From Brachypodium distachyon (taxonomy: Eukaryota; Streptophyta; Magnoliopsida; Poales; Poaceae): a stretch of DNA of 64,000 bases. Positions 20,741 to 32,659 of this stretch are shown here, piece after piece. The notes below the pieces were generated by a model, which saw nothing but the letters and a program-made list of their open reading frames with translations, made no database searches and was not told the DNA's origin. The stretch covers positions 56,281,355 through 56,345,354 of the forward strand of contig NC_016131.3 in NCBI RefSeq assembly GCF_000005505.3, given 5' to 3'. The position numbers and the translations under genes are program-made. Every line of letters begins with the position of its first letter. Position 1 is the stretch's first letter.

Positions 20741-21720
20741 TATTGGGTACCGGAGAAAATGTCTTATATAAGGCATGTAATCTCATGATTGATTATATGA
20801 GAGGAATAGAAGGAAAGAACTTGTGCGCGGGCTGTGTGAAGCAGCCCGAACCCAAAACACTCTTATGTCCCTTGTTTGTTACAGCAGGGACAGAGAGAGA
20901 GATAGAGAGAGTAGCAGCAGCGTCCTGGAAGAAGAAGTGGGGTTGCAGATTCCTGCCGCGGCAGGATTTTTTCTGCCGCGCCAGAAAACCAAGCTTGGAG
21001 CCCTGCCGCGGCAGCAGCGCGGCAGGTTGCTGCGCCTGCTTCTGAGGCGTCTCAAGGTTGAAGAAGAGGGGCAGCTTGGTCTCCTCCAACAATTGGTATC
21101 AGAGCCTCAAGATCTGAGGACTCAAAGCGAGGTGGAGGATGACGGTGCGACGTGTGTGCCTTTGGCGGTGCGATGCCGCTAGTGGTTGGTGGCGATGTTA
21201 TGCTGCCGAGAGGAGATGGCGTCATGATGTTGCCATGAAGAGATGACGGTGTGATGCCGTCACAAGGAGACGTCGACGACGGGGCGGTTCTTCGTTGAAG
21301 TTCTATGAAGAAGTTAGAGTCAAGATTAGGGGGTGATTGTTAGCTCTAATCTTGATTCTTGTACTTCGATGTTTAGGTTTTCATTTGCATGTACTTTAGG
21401 CGTTTGGTTTTTGGGCTGAAGATCGATCGACATGGTGTGAGATGCCGGTATGCACCTCGTGAGATGCGACTTCCAGGCGAGATGCTGGTGTCGTGAGAAG
21501 CTGCACGGTAGAACTGAGTCCAGCAGCAAAAAGGGCAACTCCTGGAGAGATTTCAGGAGATTAGGAAAGATTGTTAGGGGTGACGTCAGACTTTTCTTAA
21601 CGCTACCAGGTAGGATGTTTGCTGACGTGGAAGAGAAAGGGGTGAAGAAAGGCATGAGCCTTCTCTTAGCAGCTAAGAGATGATCTATTCACAAGAATGA
21701 TAAGGCAAAAAAAGGCAAAT
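20741..21720 (+). mobile_element. LTR retrotransposon remnant (Copia-like) with two incomplete LTRs
   Basis: A primer-binding site, TGGTATCAGAGC, complementary to the 3' end of initiator methionine tRNA, is at 21094-21105 just after a CCAACA end at 21,091. Upstream is LTR-like DNA with a TATATAA box near 20,764. Only about 230 bp of internal sequence follows before a purine tract (GATTAGGGGG, 21,324-21,333) and a TGTTAGC at 21,339, which looks like the start of the 3' LTR. The 5' LTR seems to keep only its right part and the 3' LTR only its left part. No protein is encoded. Confidence 0.65.
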
Positions 21721-22624
21721 TCCTCGTTGTACTAGATTTCGTCTTTTCTTAACATTTATTTGATTAATTTTATTCATCTAAAAATTAATTTTATGCTCAT
21801 ATCATGTCCTTACCATATTTTTTATCGGATTCGGTAGCGGTACGAATATGGGTTCGGACGCAGAAACGGAAACGAAATATAGCGGATTATGTCGGAAACA
21901 GAAACAGTACGGCAGCGGATCGGAACTGGACCGGAAACGGACAATAATGGACGGATAATACCTTCAGGACATAGTCTCACACATGCAATACATATCATGT
22001 AGTAGTACATTTTTAAGGGTCTAGAACTCACAATTTTTTAGAACACATAGTCTCATATTCAGCAACATGTGCCATCATGCAACAGTCAACGTGCATTCAC
22101 TAGAGCAGTAGACAAAGTAGACAAAATAAATACTAGCAGTTGGGATGGGAGAGAGAGAACGAGCCAGAGAGACCGAGAGAGAGAACGAGCGAGAGAGGCG
22201 GAGAGAGTTCCTTCCGTGGCTGTGTCTAGGATAGAGCTAGTAATTTAGTATACGGGCCTTAGGCCTTAGTCCATGACAGGAGCAGCCCAACTTTAGCCCT
22301 GCAGTATATTTTGATTATAAACAACTGATAATATCCTAATATTTACTGCCGGATTATCCGATCCGTTATCCGTCGGATTATGTTTATACCGTATCCGGTT
22401 GAGATATCCGATATCCGAATCCGGATCTGACCGGATAGACATTTTCTCTTCCCCCATATCCTGTGCCGTCGGATCCGGATCCGGATTTAGCGGGTTTTAT
22501 TAAGGTCTCACCCGGTTTTATCAAGCTTCACAAAATACAGCTTTTGTCAACACTTCATTATTGTTTTATTGATGTTTTATTCTGGTTCCAATAAGATTTC
22601 ACAAACTTCACAAAAAGGTACTTA
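21721..22624. repeat. Repeat-rich spacer with CCGGAT motifs and a GAGA microsatellite
   Basis: 21,820-21,960 and 22,335-22,500 are packed with CGGAT/ATCCG motifs in mostly opposite orientation, suggesting the two ends of a foldback DNA transposon of about 700 bp (hAT-like). Between them is a GA-rich microsatellite (22,149-22,210). Ends and target duplications could not be fixed. Confidence 0.4.
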
Positions 22625-22891
22625 CAAAAAGCAACACTGGCATGAAAAATAAAAACTGAATTTAATGTAACAGAAATTACATAGTTGTGCTATTCATATT
22701 AATAGGCCAAGGGTACAAAGAGTGGTACAAATATATTCTCGTTGAGATTCTTATTGGAATGAGGAAAGAGAAACTCGTGTCCAGAAATAACACGACACAC
22801 TTGCTTGGATACGATTGATAGGATCCAAGTTTATTGAACATGAATTAGCAACATGATCTCGGCCTTGGACATCTTGCATGCACATGCATGA

Positions 22892-23486
22892 TTAGGCTGC
22901 AACCGATGCAACGGCAGCCTCAGTCCCGTTACAAAGACTCACACATGCATCGAAGCAGAGTTCCACGTTCTCTTCGCCGCGAAAAACTGGTGCAAAATAG
23001 TGGACATTATATATCTATTGGACACACAAAAAAAATTACAGTTCTATATGACAGAAATTAAAATTAATGTAGAGGGATATATATATACCATGGTTCATGT
23101 TGTCACACACGGTAGAGCTACATCCGATGTTGCAGTACTTAATGGCATCTGATTCACCTGCAATAGAAAATAACTGGCCCTCAATAACTTATTTGCAAGA
23201 GAAAATAAAAGAAGTGGGAAATGAAGACTGAGTTTTCTTTACGGGAGTCTGGGAGAAGATGCATCGAAGGATAGTCAGCTGGACATTTATTGCCACTTAT
23301 GTGTATACATCCACACCTACTTGCACACTCTAGTCGGGTACCCCCGAGTTTACGGCAGGCGTTGTAGCAGAGTCTTGACGACGTGTTTTTGCAGCAACTC
23401 TTGCCCTCTACTTGGACCTGCTCCAGAACTAGCCCCAGTAGGAGGATACAAATGATCACGCTCTTAAGACCATTGTTGCTTGCCAT
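22892..23486 (-). CDS. Thionin precursor, beta copy
   Basis: Encodes a secreted antimicrobial thionin, a small basic peptide that damages microbial membranes and in cereals accumulates in the cell wall and vacuole (family knowledge). Exons are 23243-23486, 23089-23157 and 22892-22986, all with GT-AG borders and phase-1 introns, 408 nt in total, 135 residues. Residues 1-28 form a signal peptide, 29-74 the 46-residue thionin with eight cysteines at mature positions 3, 4, 12, 16, 26, 30, 32 and 40 plus Arg10 and Tyr13, and the rest the acidic propeptide with its own cysteines. Exon 3 is 9 bp shorter than in the alpha copies. The ATG was chosen because the signal peptide begins there, 95 bp below the TATA box. 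It looks intact and has diverged clearly from the alpha copies in the mature region. Confidence 0.94.
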
Positions 23487-23580
23487 GGCTGGCCGGCTGG
23501 TTTTTATGTCTACTTGTTTCGATGGCTGGCTGGTTTTGATGTCTAGCTTGGATTGATGGATTGCCTGAGACTCGAGGCTC

Positions 23581-23590
23581 CTATTTATAG
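23581..23590 (-). promoter_or_regulatory. TATA box of the beta thionin
   Basis: CTATAAATAG on the minus strand, about 95 bp upstream of the ATG. A CT-rich microsatellite (about 23,640-23,670) follows further upstream, as in alpha 2. Confidence 0.82.
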
Positions 23591-24102
23591 AGAGATGATG
23601 GTGTGTGGGTCGTACAATAGAGTGCTGTAGGCATGCGAATCTCTCTCTCTCTGTGTCTTTCTCTCCGTGTAAAACACCCTTTAACTATAATTAACATGTT
23701 TTGACATTACACACTGACATGAGATATAATTTATGTCCTTCGAGTCCTGGCTAGCTGTTGGGAATCGATCTGGGTGGTGTGGGGAGGTGAGGGCCTGCAT
23801 GCCTAAGTACTGTGTTGGCCGTGTTCTTATCATACGGTGTGGCAGCCGTGTTGGCCGCGTCGTTGCCCACCACCCGGTCCCACCATGACATGCAACATTC
23901 GGCCAAGGTCGAAATTAAGCTGTTTAAAAATGATCTTGCTATGAGATCGAAATGAATTAAATTAGAGATCTCATTAAATTAAGCTGCATACTTCTCACGT
24001 GACGCGATGACAATTCAATGAGCGGGATTACGTGGCTCTGCTGAGCAGAAGCACCATCGCGTGCGCGGGGTTGATCCAATCTGCGATATGATCCAGACGC
24101 CA
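23591..24102. other. Beta promoter region and start of the X block
   Basis: Promoter-proximal DNA related to 34,913-35,160, then from 23,928 the X block matching 77-262. No gene. The match stops at 24,103, where a LINE begins. Confidence 0.7.
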
Positions 24103-26747
24103 CCCTTTTTTCGAAAAGGAGGAATGCCCCGCCCTCTGCATCGATTGATGCACACAGCCATATATTATTAAAATCATCAATCATCCAAAATCATCCAAAG
24201 AACAAGTAGCCGGTTACCAAAGGAAAATTACATAGAGTGAAAGGAAAACATCAAAATCCTTCCAGCCTAAGACCTGTGAGCCATCCAAACCGGCTGAATA
24301 ACTCCCGTACGACCGTTTCCAAACGGTGGCAACCAAAATCCATACCTTCATGAGCTTCCGTCCGAAGCAGTAGGGACCACATACGGAGCCACTGGGACGT
24401 CCGAAGAACGACCCGCAAGAAGTTAGCCACTCTCTTGTTATGAAAAACCAAATCATTTCTGCAATTCCATATAGACCAACATATCGCACATGTCCCTACA
24501 AGGATGAGCGAGGCAAAAAATTTCTCAACACTCCTAAGCCACCGCCCAAACATATTAGTAACACAAGATGGCAGTGGTAAATTAAATGTCACAAAGACCA
24601 TTCGCCACACCAAACTTGCCATCAGACACTAGAAAAAAAGATGTTGAATGGTCTCATTTTAATCACAGAAAACACACTTCTTGCTACCACCCCAATTCCT
24701 TTTGGCCAAATTATCCTTAGTGAGCACCACCCCTCGACATAAGTACCAAGCAAAAAAATTTATTTTAAGAGGAACCTTAAGTTTCCAAATAACCTTATGA
24801 CGAAATTGGCAATCATTATCAATAAGCGAGTTGTACAGCGACTTCACCGAATATGACCCAGAAGAATTCAGTTTCCAGGTAAAAGAATCCGCTTGATTCA
24901 CAAGATTTACAGACTCGAGTTTATGACACAACTCTAACCAATCCACCAGACGATCCCCAACAATTGCTCTACGAAATGCAATATTAGGAGGATCCGCCCC
25001 CAACACTTCAGCAACCGAAGCCTTATGGTTAAGAGCAATCCTATAAAGAGATGGAAACTGACGTCTAAGAGGAAAGTCACCAAACCATGTATCTTCTCAA
25101 AAACAAACATCGGCTCCAAAATTAACCGAAAAAGAAATATGAGGAAAGAAAAACTGACGAATCCGCAGCAATCCCTTCCAAAAAGGTGAATCATAAGCCC
25201 TCATTCGAACTTGGGACAAAAAGCTTGCGTAGAGATATTTATTCCGCAATAACTCCACCCACAACCCCTCACCCGAAATAATCTTATATAGCCACTTACT
25301 CAGCAAACGAATATTTTTAATCTCGAAATTCTCAATCCCCAAACCTCCTTGATCACGAGGTCGGCATAGGATATCCCATTTAGCCAATCTGTATTTTTTT
25401 TTTGTTCATCGCATTGCCAAAAGAATCTCGAACGATAGAAATCCAATCTTTTAACGACCCCTTTTGGAATTTCAAAGAAGGACATCATGAACATAGGCAA
25501 ACTAGTTAAGACCGAATTAATAAGCGTAAGACGGCCACCACTAGACAAAAGCCTTCCTTTCCAACAGCTTAGCTTCTTCTCAAAACGATCCTCGACACCT
25601 TTCCACTCTTTATTCATCAACTTACGGTAATGGATCGGAATTCCTAGATAACGAAAAGGAAACGAACCCACCCCACACCCAAATAATTGAGTATACTGGT
25701 CCTCACACTCCTTCGCTTGGCCAAAACAAAATAATTCGCTTTTATGAAAATTAATCTTAAGCCCCGACAGCTGCTCAAAAACGCATAAGAACAACTTTAA
25801 AAATTTAGCTTGTTGGAGATCATGCTCAAGAAAGATCACTATATCATCAGCTACTGGAGTATCGACACACCTCCATCTACAAGATGCGGAATAACCCCAT
25901 TTAAACGACCAATACCCTTAGCCCTCTCTACCAGTACTGCCAACATATCTGCCACAATGTTAAAAAGCACTGGAGACAACGGATCCCCCTGCCTAACGCC
26001 CTTCATAGTCTGAAAATAATGCCCAATCTTGTCATTCACTTTGACACCAACACTCCCTCCCTTCACAAAATCATCAATCCAAGCACACCACTGCTCATCA
26101 AAACCTTTCATCCTAAGAGCCTGTTGAAGAAAGGACCATCTAACCTTATCGTAAGCCTTTTCAAAATCAATTTTTAAAATCAGCCCATCTAATTTTCTGG
26201 TATGCAACTCATGAACCGTTTCATGTAACACGACCACACCCTCCAAAATGTGCCGCTCAGACATGAAGGCAGACTGTGTAGGTTTAATAACCGAACTAAC
26301 CACAACATTAATTCGGTTAGTACAAACTTTCATGAAAATTTTATAGCAAACATTCAACAGACAGATAGGCCTATAGTGCTGAATCTGAGAAGCATCCTCT
26401 TTCTTAGGCAACAAAGTGATTATCCCAAAATTTAAACGAAAAATTGGGAGAGATCCAGCATGAAAGTCAGCAAAAAGAGCCATCAAATCATCCTTAATCA
26501 CCGCCCAAAACTTTTGATAAAACTCAGCCGGGAAACCATCAGGACCCGGAGCCTTATTGGGCGTCATCTGGAAGACCGCCTCACGCACTTCCTCCTCCGA
26601 AAACGGCGCAGTAAGAATGGTATTCTCCTCCGGACTAAAACGCTCAAGGTCAGCCAACATTGATTCATCCATAGAAACTGCACTAGCCTCTGATGGACCA
26701 AACAAATGCTTGTAATAATTGGTGATATACTGTCTCAGCAGTCTCAG
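24103..26747 (-). mobile_element. 5'-truncated LINE in the unit 2 X block
   Basis: A non-LTR retrotransposon in minus orientation: the left end is a T-run, the terminal sequence (GCATCGATTGATGCACACAG) matches the LINE end at 17,710, and the reverse transcriptase lies to the right. The X block of unit 1 is continuous here, but about 270 bp of it (263-535) is missing in unit 2, so the insertion came with, or after, a local deletion; no target duplication is visible. The short phrase CCTGC at both ends of the missing piece could have mediated the deletion. Confidence 0.88.
24214..26747 (-). pseudogene. LINE reverse transcriptase and C-terminal region, frameshifted
   Basis: From right to left the minus strand gives NKAPGPDGFPAEF, LLPKKEDA, YRPICLLNVCYKIF, KIDFEKAYDKVRW and GVRQGDPLSPVLFNIVADML (25,851-26,750), classic reverse transcriptase blocks. 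Immediately after, one base is missing in the catalytic YADD box (near 25,846), so the frame breaks exactly there and resumes at 25,839 (FLEHDLQQAKFLKLF). A ten-base A-run on the coding strand (25,388-25,397) causes a second frameshift. The C-terminal zinc-binding and tail segments follow at 24,659-25,006 and 24,251-24,622 in other frames. The endonuclease end is absent. Confidence 0.9.
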
Positions 26748-27659
26748 CATGGTTTATAGGCAAGGAGCAATGGAAATGCATTGTAGCAAAATCAACCAAA
26801 ATATGTATTAGACAGAGGCAGCCTTAAGCATCCGACCAAATCACACCATTAATTAATCCCAAGCGATGGGCGATTTGTTTATTTTGTTTTGTGGGGGGGG
26901 GGGGGGGGCTTGCGGGATGTCGCCCTGCTCATCGCCCCTAAATCCGTCCCCATATGTATATAAAAGCACACTATACACATTTTCAAATACTTCTCACATT
27001 GTTTGTATTGTCCATAAGACTTCATAAAGCCAGATTTTAAGGTGAAATTTTTTTATACTTTAGGATGATAAATGCACCTATGCTCATGGTCATCAATAAA
27101 ATCCAATTTAGTTGCACTAAAACAAAACTGAGTTTAAGTAACATAATCAGGTAACACATGAAAAAATGTGTTAAGATTAAAACTGCTTTGACACATCATA
27201 TGTGTTGCAAGTTAGATAGTAACAAATACTAGAGAAGATCCAAAACTATGTTACTACGACATTTATATAGTAATATATAATTTTGTGTAACACATAATCA
27301 TGTGTTGGTGTATAATGTTACACGCTATGTAAATCAAGCGAGAAAAGTAGAATAGTTGTAAGTCAATGTCATTCATAGGTGAAAAGTTATATATGGATGC
27401 AAATTGCTAATTATTTAATACATCTTAATGCACAATATGCTCAAACCAAGAACTTTCACACATAATATATTACTAATTCGGTAACCCACTTTAATGAGAT
27501 GCAAATATGGTTCTTAAATTAGTAATCTCTTTTGTTTTCAAAATAATTAGAATCTAGTATTTTTCTCATAATCCATATATTTTTCTCATAATCCATATAT
27601 GCCCGCCGAGGTACAAAAAGAAGCATGCACAACTCAGAATCGAACCACTTCTTGTGTAT
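26748..27659. repeat. X block continued, noncoding
   Basis: It matches 536-605 and about 990-1807, including the G tract (26,893-26,908) and the GTAACACAT cluster (27,140-27,330). A 20-bp tandem repetition (TTTCTCATAATCCATATAT twice, about 27,561-27,600) is unique to this copy. No gene. Confidence 0.7.
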
Positions 27660-27664
27660 CTAAC

Positions 27665-30600
27665 TGAAGCGACCGCCCTCGTATACGGGTTCGATCTCTG
27701 TGCTTTAGTGCTAGTTCCTGGATCGACTCACTAGCACACACAGTTTCAAGATGTAATATCATAGAAAAAAGGTCTCAATATTACAACGAATCATCCAGAA
27801 TTTAAAAGTACTTACAACTCGCATAACCTCACGGGTTAGCTAGAAATAAAACAACTGTTTAGCAGCGGAAAGAGAAAGATACAAGGGCAAACCAACACCA
27901 CGGTGAGAGCATGTTGGAATGTAGGCCCGTAACCCAAAAAAAACAGAACGTACGTCTTACTCGTCGTCGGAACTTCCTGCATCATTAAACGATGCAGCCA
28001 CTAGGGTCAATACATTGAATGTATTGGCAAGATTCACTAGGAGTTATATCAGAGCCTACCAAGTATATGCATAATGTGGCAAAGTGGGGTTCAAGGCTAT
28101 TTGCGTGGAAGCAGAACATAAAATTACCCTACTACAAAGGAATGTTATAATAATGTTAACTATTGGACTCGGGGTAGACACATCCATGCTTCTATTAACC
28201 TAGAGCACATTGAAGGGGATTCATCAAGTGCTCCTACCCTGTTCAAACCATTCATTTTATTTAAGAAATTGGAATGAGTGAGACTTTCCTTACAGCTCCA
28301 CATCTAGTTGCTCAAATTGTCCGTTGCCGGGGACACGGCTAAGTACTTAGTTTTGACGCTCTCGAGAGTTTGTACACATTCTCCACAACAAACCGACGTG
28401 TTAATCCCTTGTTGTCCTCAGGGTAGAGTAGCAACGACATCGATTACGAGATTTTCAGAGGTAATTCCCTAAACCACGAGAGAATCACGCTCCCCCTACA
28501 CGGCTACCTCGATACAATTCCTCGGGTCTAGGTTCATACAACTTACTCTTGTCTCACCAGAGCCCATATAGCATTGTGGTTGTACTGGAAGCTTCTAAAT
28601 AGGAAACTAGTCCAGTCTCGGTTACCCCAGGTGGCATTCCACATTTGCAACGTAGACGCTCCCCGAATCCACGGGGAGGCGTCCATGGATGATCCTTCCC
28701 CGAATCCACGGGGAGTCGACTCAGAGGGACCCATAGAAATGGACCTGACGCCGCTAATCCTCAAAATCCTCAAAACAGCCCACCCAAGACGGTTCATTGA
28801 ATCAATTGTTTTGCCTTACATCTAACAAAACATTTCATATCGCCAAAAGCATAACAATATCATAATGTAGTTATTTCCCCACGGTACTACCATAGCCTAG
28901 CATTCAACTACAACGATGGCAATTTGGTAGCAAGGAAATGGCGAGGGTAAACTAGACTACCTGGGATTTATAGCTAGCATAGAAGTACGAGTAATATTCC
29001 TAATGCATCTAATAAAACAACTAGTGCATAGTAAAAATATTTAGGAGAATGATCAAAGTGAACTTGCCTTGTCCAAGGTTCTGGTAGTTCTCGCACTCTT
29101 CGCAACAACAAGGAATACACTCCACACAATCTAAAATAAAAGAGACAAACACACAATAAACACAACATTCAATACAAAAATCATGCCATGATGCATATGC
29201 CATGATGATGCACACAAAGGTTACCTCCAAAGTAAAAAGTTTTTTTTTGTTTTGAATTTTTTTTTCAAATGATTTGGACAGATTATACAACAATCAAGAG
29301 GTAATTAATATGCATGAAACAAGGATAGGGTTTAAATTAAAAGATTCCGTGGTTTTTGCAACATAGAACAAGATTTAAACTTGTATGCCATTATTATTCA
29401 CAAAATAATTTCTCTTCTGGTCCTAATGGACAGAGAACAAGCTTAAATAATTTTATAGCAAGCTAACATGCTCAAAACTATTTTGAAACAATTCATTTGA
29501 AATTTAAACCATATTCAACCATTCTGTAAATTGCTTCTGTCTAAGTTGTTCAAAATTGAAATTAGACAGTGCCAAAATATTCTACAAGTTGTGAAGATTC
29601 CAGAAAGGTGCGGAACACAATTTTTGGACAAACGGTTTGAAAGATATGAAGCTTTGAAGTTTTAGGAGCCTTTCTGTAAAAGTGCAATATTAATTCGGCC
29701 GAAAATAAATAAAACAAAACTCTGCCACATGGCAGAACTTGGTTGGCCGGAAGCTAGGGTTCCTGGCCGGCGTGAGCTCGCCGGACGGCGGCAGCGCGGG
29801 GCAGGCGGGACGGCGGCGCGGCGGAGCGGCGCGGCCAGAGGGGCGGCGGCGGTGCACGGGCGCGGGCCGGGGCGGCGGAGGCGGCGCGGTGTGCGGGCGG
29901 CACGGGGCGGGCAGCCGGCGGCGAGGAAGAAGGCCGGCGCGGTCGGCGGAGCTCCAAAAGCTAAAGCGCGAGCGTCACGGGGTTCGCGCTGGAGAGAGGA
30001 GGAAGGAGATGGGGTCGGCGCGGAGAGAACCTCACCGGAACGGCGGTGAATCGCAAAGAATGGCGACGGCAGCAACGAACTCCGGCGAGCAATTAACTCC
30101 TAACCGGTGCGAAATTGGACGTGGGGTTTGGGGGAAGTGGAAGAGAAGTTCGGAGGCTTCAATATGACGCGTGGGGTTTCGGATTTGGAGTCGTGTGCGC
30201 GGAGGAATCGGAGTGGAGGTGGGGACGACTCGGACTATGCGTGGCCGGGAAATTCGGACGGAGGTTGAAGAAGACGTGGGGCCCACTGGTCAGCGGCTGC
30301 GGGCGGCTCGGGCTGCCGAGCCGGTCCGGTTCGGCCGGTTCGGCCGTTCGGTCCGGTCCGGTCCGGTTCGGCCGGTTTTCTTCGGTTTTTCCTTTTCTGT
30401 TATCTATTTTCTGTTTTTGGACCTCAAAATTGATTCGAAGCTCCAAATCACTCCAAATAAAATGCAACAAAATTTGTAAAATCATATTTTCATATGATCT
30501 AACTTTTGGAACAAGAATTTCCTCAAAATAAAATATTTAAAAATACATTTGCCTATAAAATGGCTTTTGGGCCCTTAGGCTATCAAAATAAATTATTTTT

Positions 30601-30851
30601 TAAAAATAGTTTCAAAAGACAACTTATGGGATAGCTTTATATATGCATTAAATCCCTTTTTATAACAATACCCTCATGGGTTAAAATGCAAATACTCAAA
30701 AGCCAGAACAAAGCCCAAAATCAATGAAAGGCCTTTTGCAAAAGGGTTTTTTGGGCAAATTTTAGGGTTTTCAAAGTGATTAAATGCAAGAGTGACATGA
30801 TGCTCATGATATGCAATGCATATGAAGAGTTTTGAAAATTGGGATGTTACA
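27665..30851 (-). mobile_element. Solo LTR of about 3.2 kb (Ty3-type)
   Basis: A 3187-bp insertion starting TGAAGCGACC and ending GATGTTACA, flanked by an exact CTAAC duplication (27660-27664 and 30852-30856). Unit 1 has a single CTAAC at 1808-1812, the empty site. On the minus strand it begins TGTAACATCCCAATTTTC, the kind of start seen in long Ty3/Gypsy LTRs of grasses, so I place it on the minus strand. Neither a primer-binding site nor internal proteins are present. A GC-rich island (29,740-30,380) has open frames on both strands, but these look compositional. It was inserted after the unit duplication. Confidence 0.88.
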
Positions 30852-30856
30852 CTAAC

Positions 30857-31208
30857 TTTGGGTATTTGGACCACTTTGGTTCGGGATGAAGCACGCAGGG
30901 CCGAAGCAAGGAAAGCCTACGGGATCTGGCATGGGGCAAGGCTGATGTGGTAGGCGCCAAGAATATCGCATCCATGTGTTACAAAAACCCAAGAATATCA
31001 AATCCGAACCTCTCCATCTTCTGCCAAGGAGAACGAACATAAGAAAACTCGCTGGCCACCCTATGCTGCTTCTAAGGCAACCGAAGACCTGGCCCTACAA
31101 CTACTATAGACAGCTGCGACCCGGCCTGATTTTCCGTACTTCATGTTAACATAATCAGTTTTGAACCCCAAATAGGAACTAAGCCAAAATGCTTTGCCAA
31201 ACAGCCAC
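30857..31208. repeat. X block with an inverted segment
   Basis: 30,857-30,990 runs parallel to 1813-1945. The next about 210 bp (30,995-31,208) matches 2297-2565 as the reverse complement, with internal losses, and then the direct match resumes at 3146 with GTGCCAAAAGGGAGGACATC. A local inversion, with deletion at its edges, separates the units here. Confidence 0.72.
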
Positions 31209-31890
31209 AATGTGCCAAAAGGGAGGACATCTGCATCCATGGCGTCTCATGTCTGCTTCGTCCCAAGTGGTGCATGCTGTCCCCGGCGACGGTGCGGGTT
31301 GCCATGCCCGGAAGTCTCATCGCAAGAACGGTGGAGAAGGACTCGATTGTAATCTAAATCTTTCTCTTTGGGTCCTTTTTGTAAAAAGTGAGGACTATGT
31401 TGTTTTTTATCTTTATCTTGAGGTCCTCCCTGTAAAATGTAATCCCACCGTTCTAATGGAGTAATGCAGTTTCCAGGTCGTTTTGGACCCTTCCCATGTT
31501 CAAAAAAACAATCTGCAGTTTATGTTTATACAAGTCAGAGATGTTCTAAGACAAGAACTTCAATTTGTTCCTCCTCTGGCACATTTAGAAATCAAGGGAG
31601 GACCAAAGGTTCAAGAGCATGAACAAGCATACACGCGATCCCCGCGATTCGATTAGAAGAAAGAATTTGCCCTGTTTAAAAGGAAAACCCGGCCTAAAAA
31701 CCGATACAATGCATGTCCTGTTCAAGTAAAGCCATGCGAAAAACCCTGACAATGAGCATACACAGGAACAAAACCGAATAAACAAGCAGCGACCGGTAAG
31801 ACGAAACCCCTCCTGCTCCAACAACGCCGAACTAGTAACATCTCCTTGCGCCAAAAAAAGGTAGGCAAAAATGGGTTTCTTCGACGACCG
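31209..31890 (+). repeat. X block, retroposed-looking stretch, second copy
   Basis: It matches 3150-3850. Frames on either strand are not conserved between the copies. No gene assigned. Confidence 0.5.
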
Positions 31891-32659
31891 CATGCAACAA
31901 GGAAGAGGCTGCCCCAGCTGGAACAGCCTGCGCACCGGCAAGTCCGTGCAGCACGGAGTCGCCATCCCTGGCCAAGTCCCCGACAAGGCCCACCGCAACA
32001 AGCAAACTCCGTTGCCGAACGAGGGCTCCAAAGGCAACGCCTCCAAGGAGGACACGGCGTCCGAAAACGCCACCGTTGCCCGATCTGAAAAACACATCTC
32101 AGTTTTCCCTCGGAGGCACCACTTCCGCAGATGGTGGGATGTTGTAGAAGGGAGTGACGTCCAGGGATGCCATCGTCGCCGGCACCGATGGTGCAGGGAT
32201 TTCACCCGTGGCCCCACGCACCAGCACGGATAGGAGCAGCCGCTTCGTGGCGAGCCGAGGGACTGGGCAGAGGACACCGAACATCATGCGCAACAACGTA
32301 GGTCCGTCGGCGCCACATGGACCAAACCGCTACTGGCCAGGGCACCGCTACCGTCCCACGCACCGGATCTGACCTCTCGCGGCCCTCAGGCCCATGCCAG
32401 GCCAGAATCAGACGCGCCCACTGCTAGCCACCGAGGCGGCCCCTTACCAGCACACGCCTGCAAGAAGCCGATGCAGCATGCACGGACGCCACGCCCCCAC
32501 ACTAGGGCCCTGGCGGGAGAGCCCGACCCACATCACGTGGGCCTCCACGTCCCGCTGCCCCCACACTGGATCCGGCACGCCACCGCCGAATCTAGCCCTG
32601 CCGGCCAAGGTTCCGGCACCGCCGCCTCTGAAGCTCCTGGCGCAGGACCTGCAGCCTCC
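31891..32659. other. GC-rich stretch unique to unit 2, no gene assigned
   Basis: The X block of unit 1 jumps from about 3840 straight to the alpha thionin 3' flank, so this stretch is inserted here or deleted there. Open frames exist on both strands (31,871-32,233 plus; 31,585-32,277 minus; 32,394-32,780 plus) without a domain I know. Captured gene pieces or the 5' part of a retroelement are possible. Confidence 0.35.

Noticed and set aside
24103..26747. Target-site duplication for the LINE
   Set aside because: Flanks read ACGCCACC and GCATGGTT with no shared run. Comparison with unit 1 shows a deletion instead.
29729..30167. Open frames of 106-142 codons on both strands in the GC-rich part of the 3.2-kb solo LTR
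   Set aside because: They overlap each other in three or more frames, are Arg/Gly/Ala-rich as expected from composition, and lie inside a structurally defined LTR.
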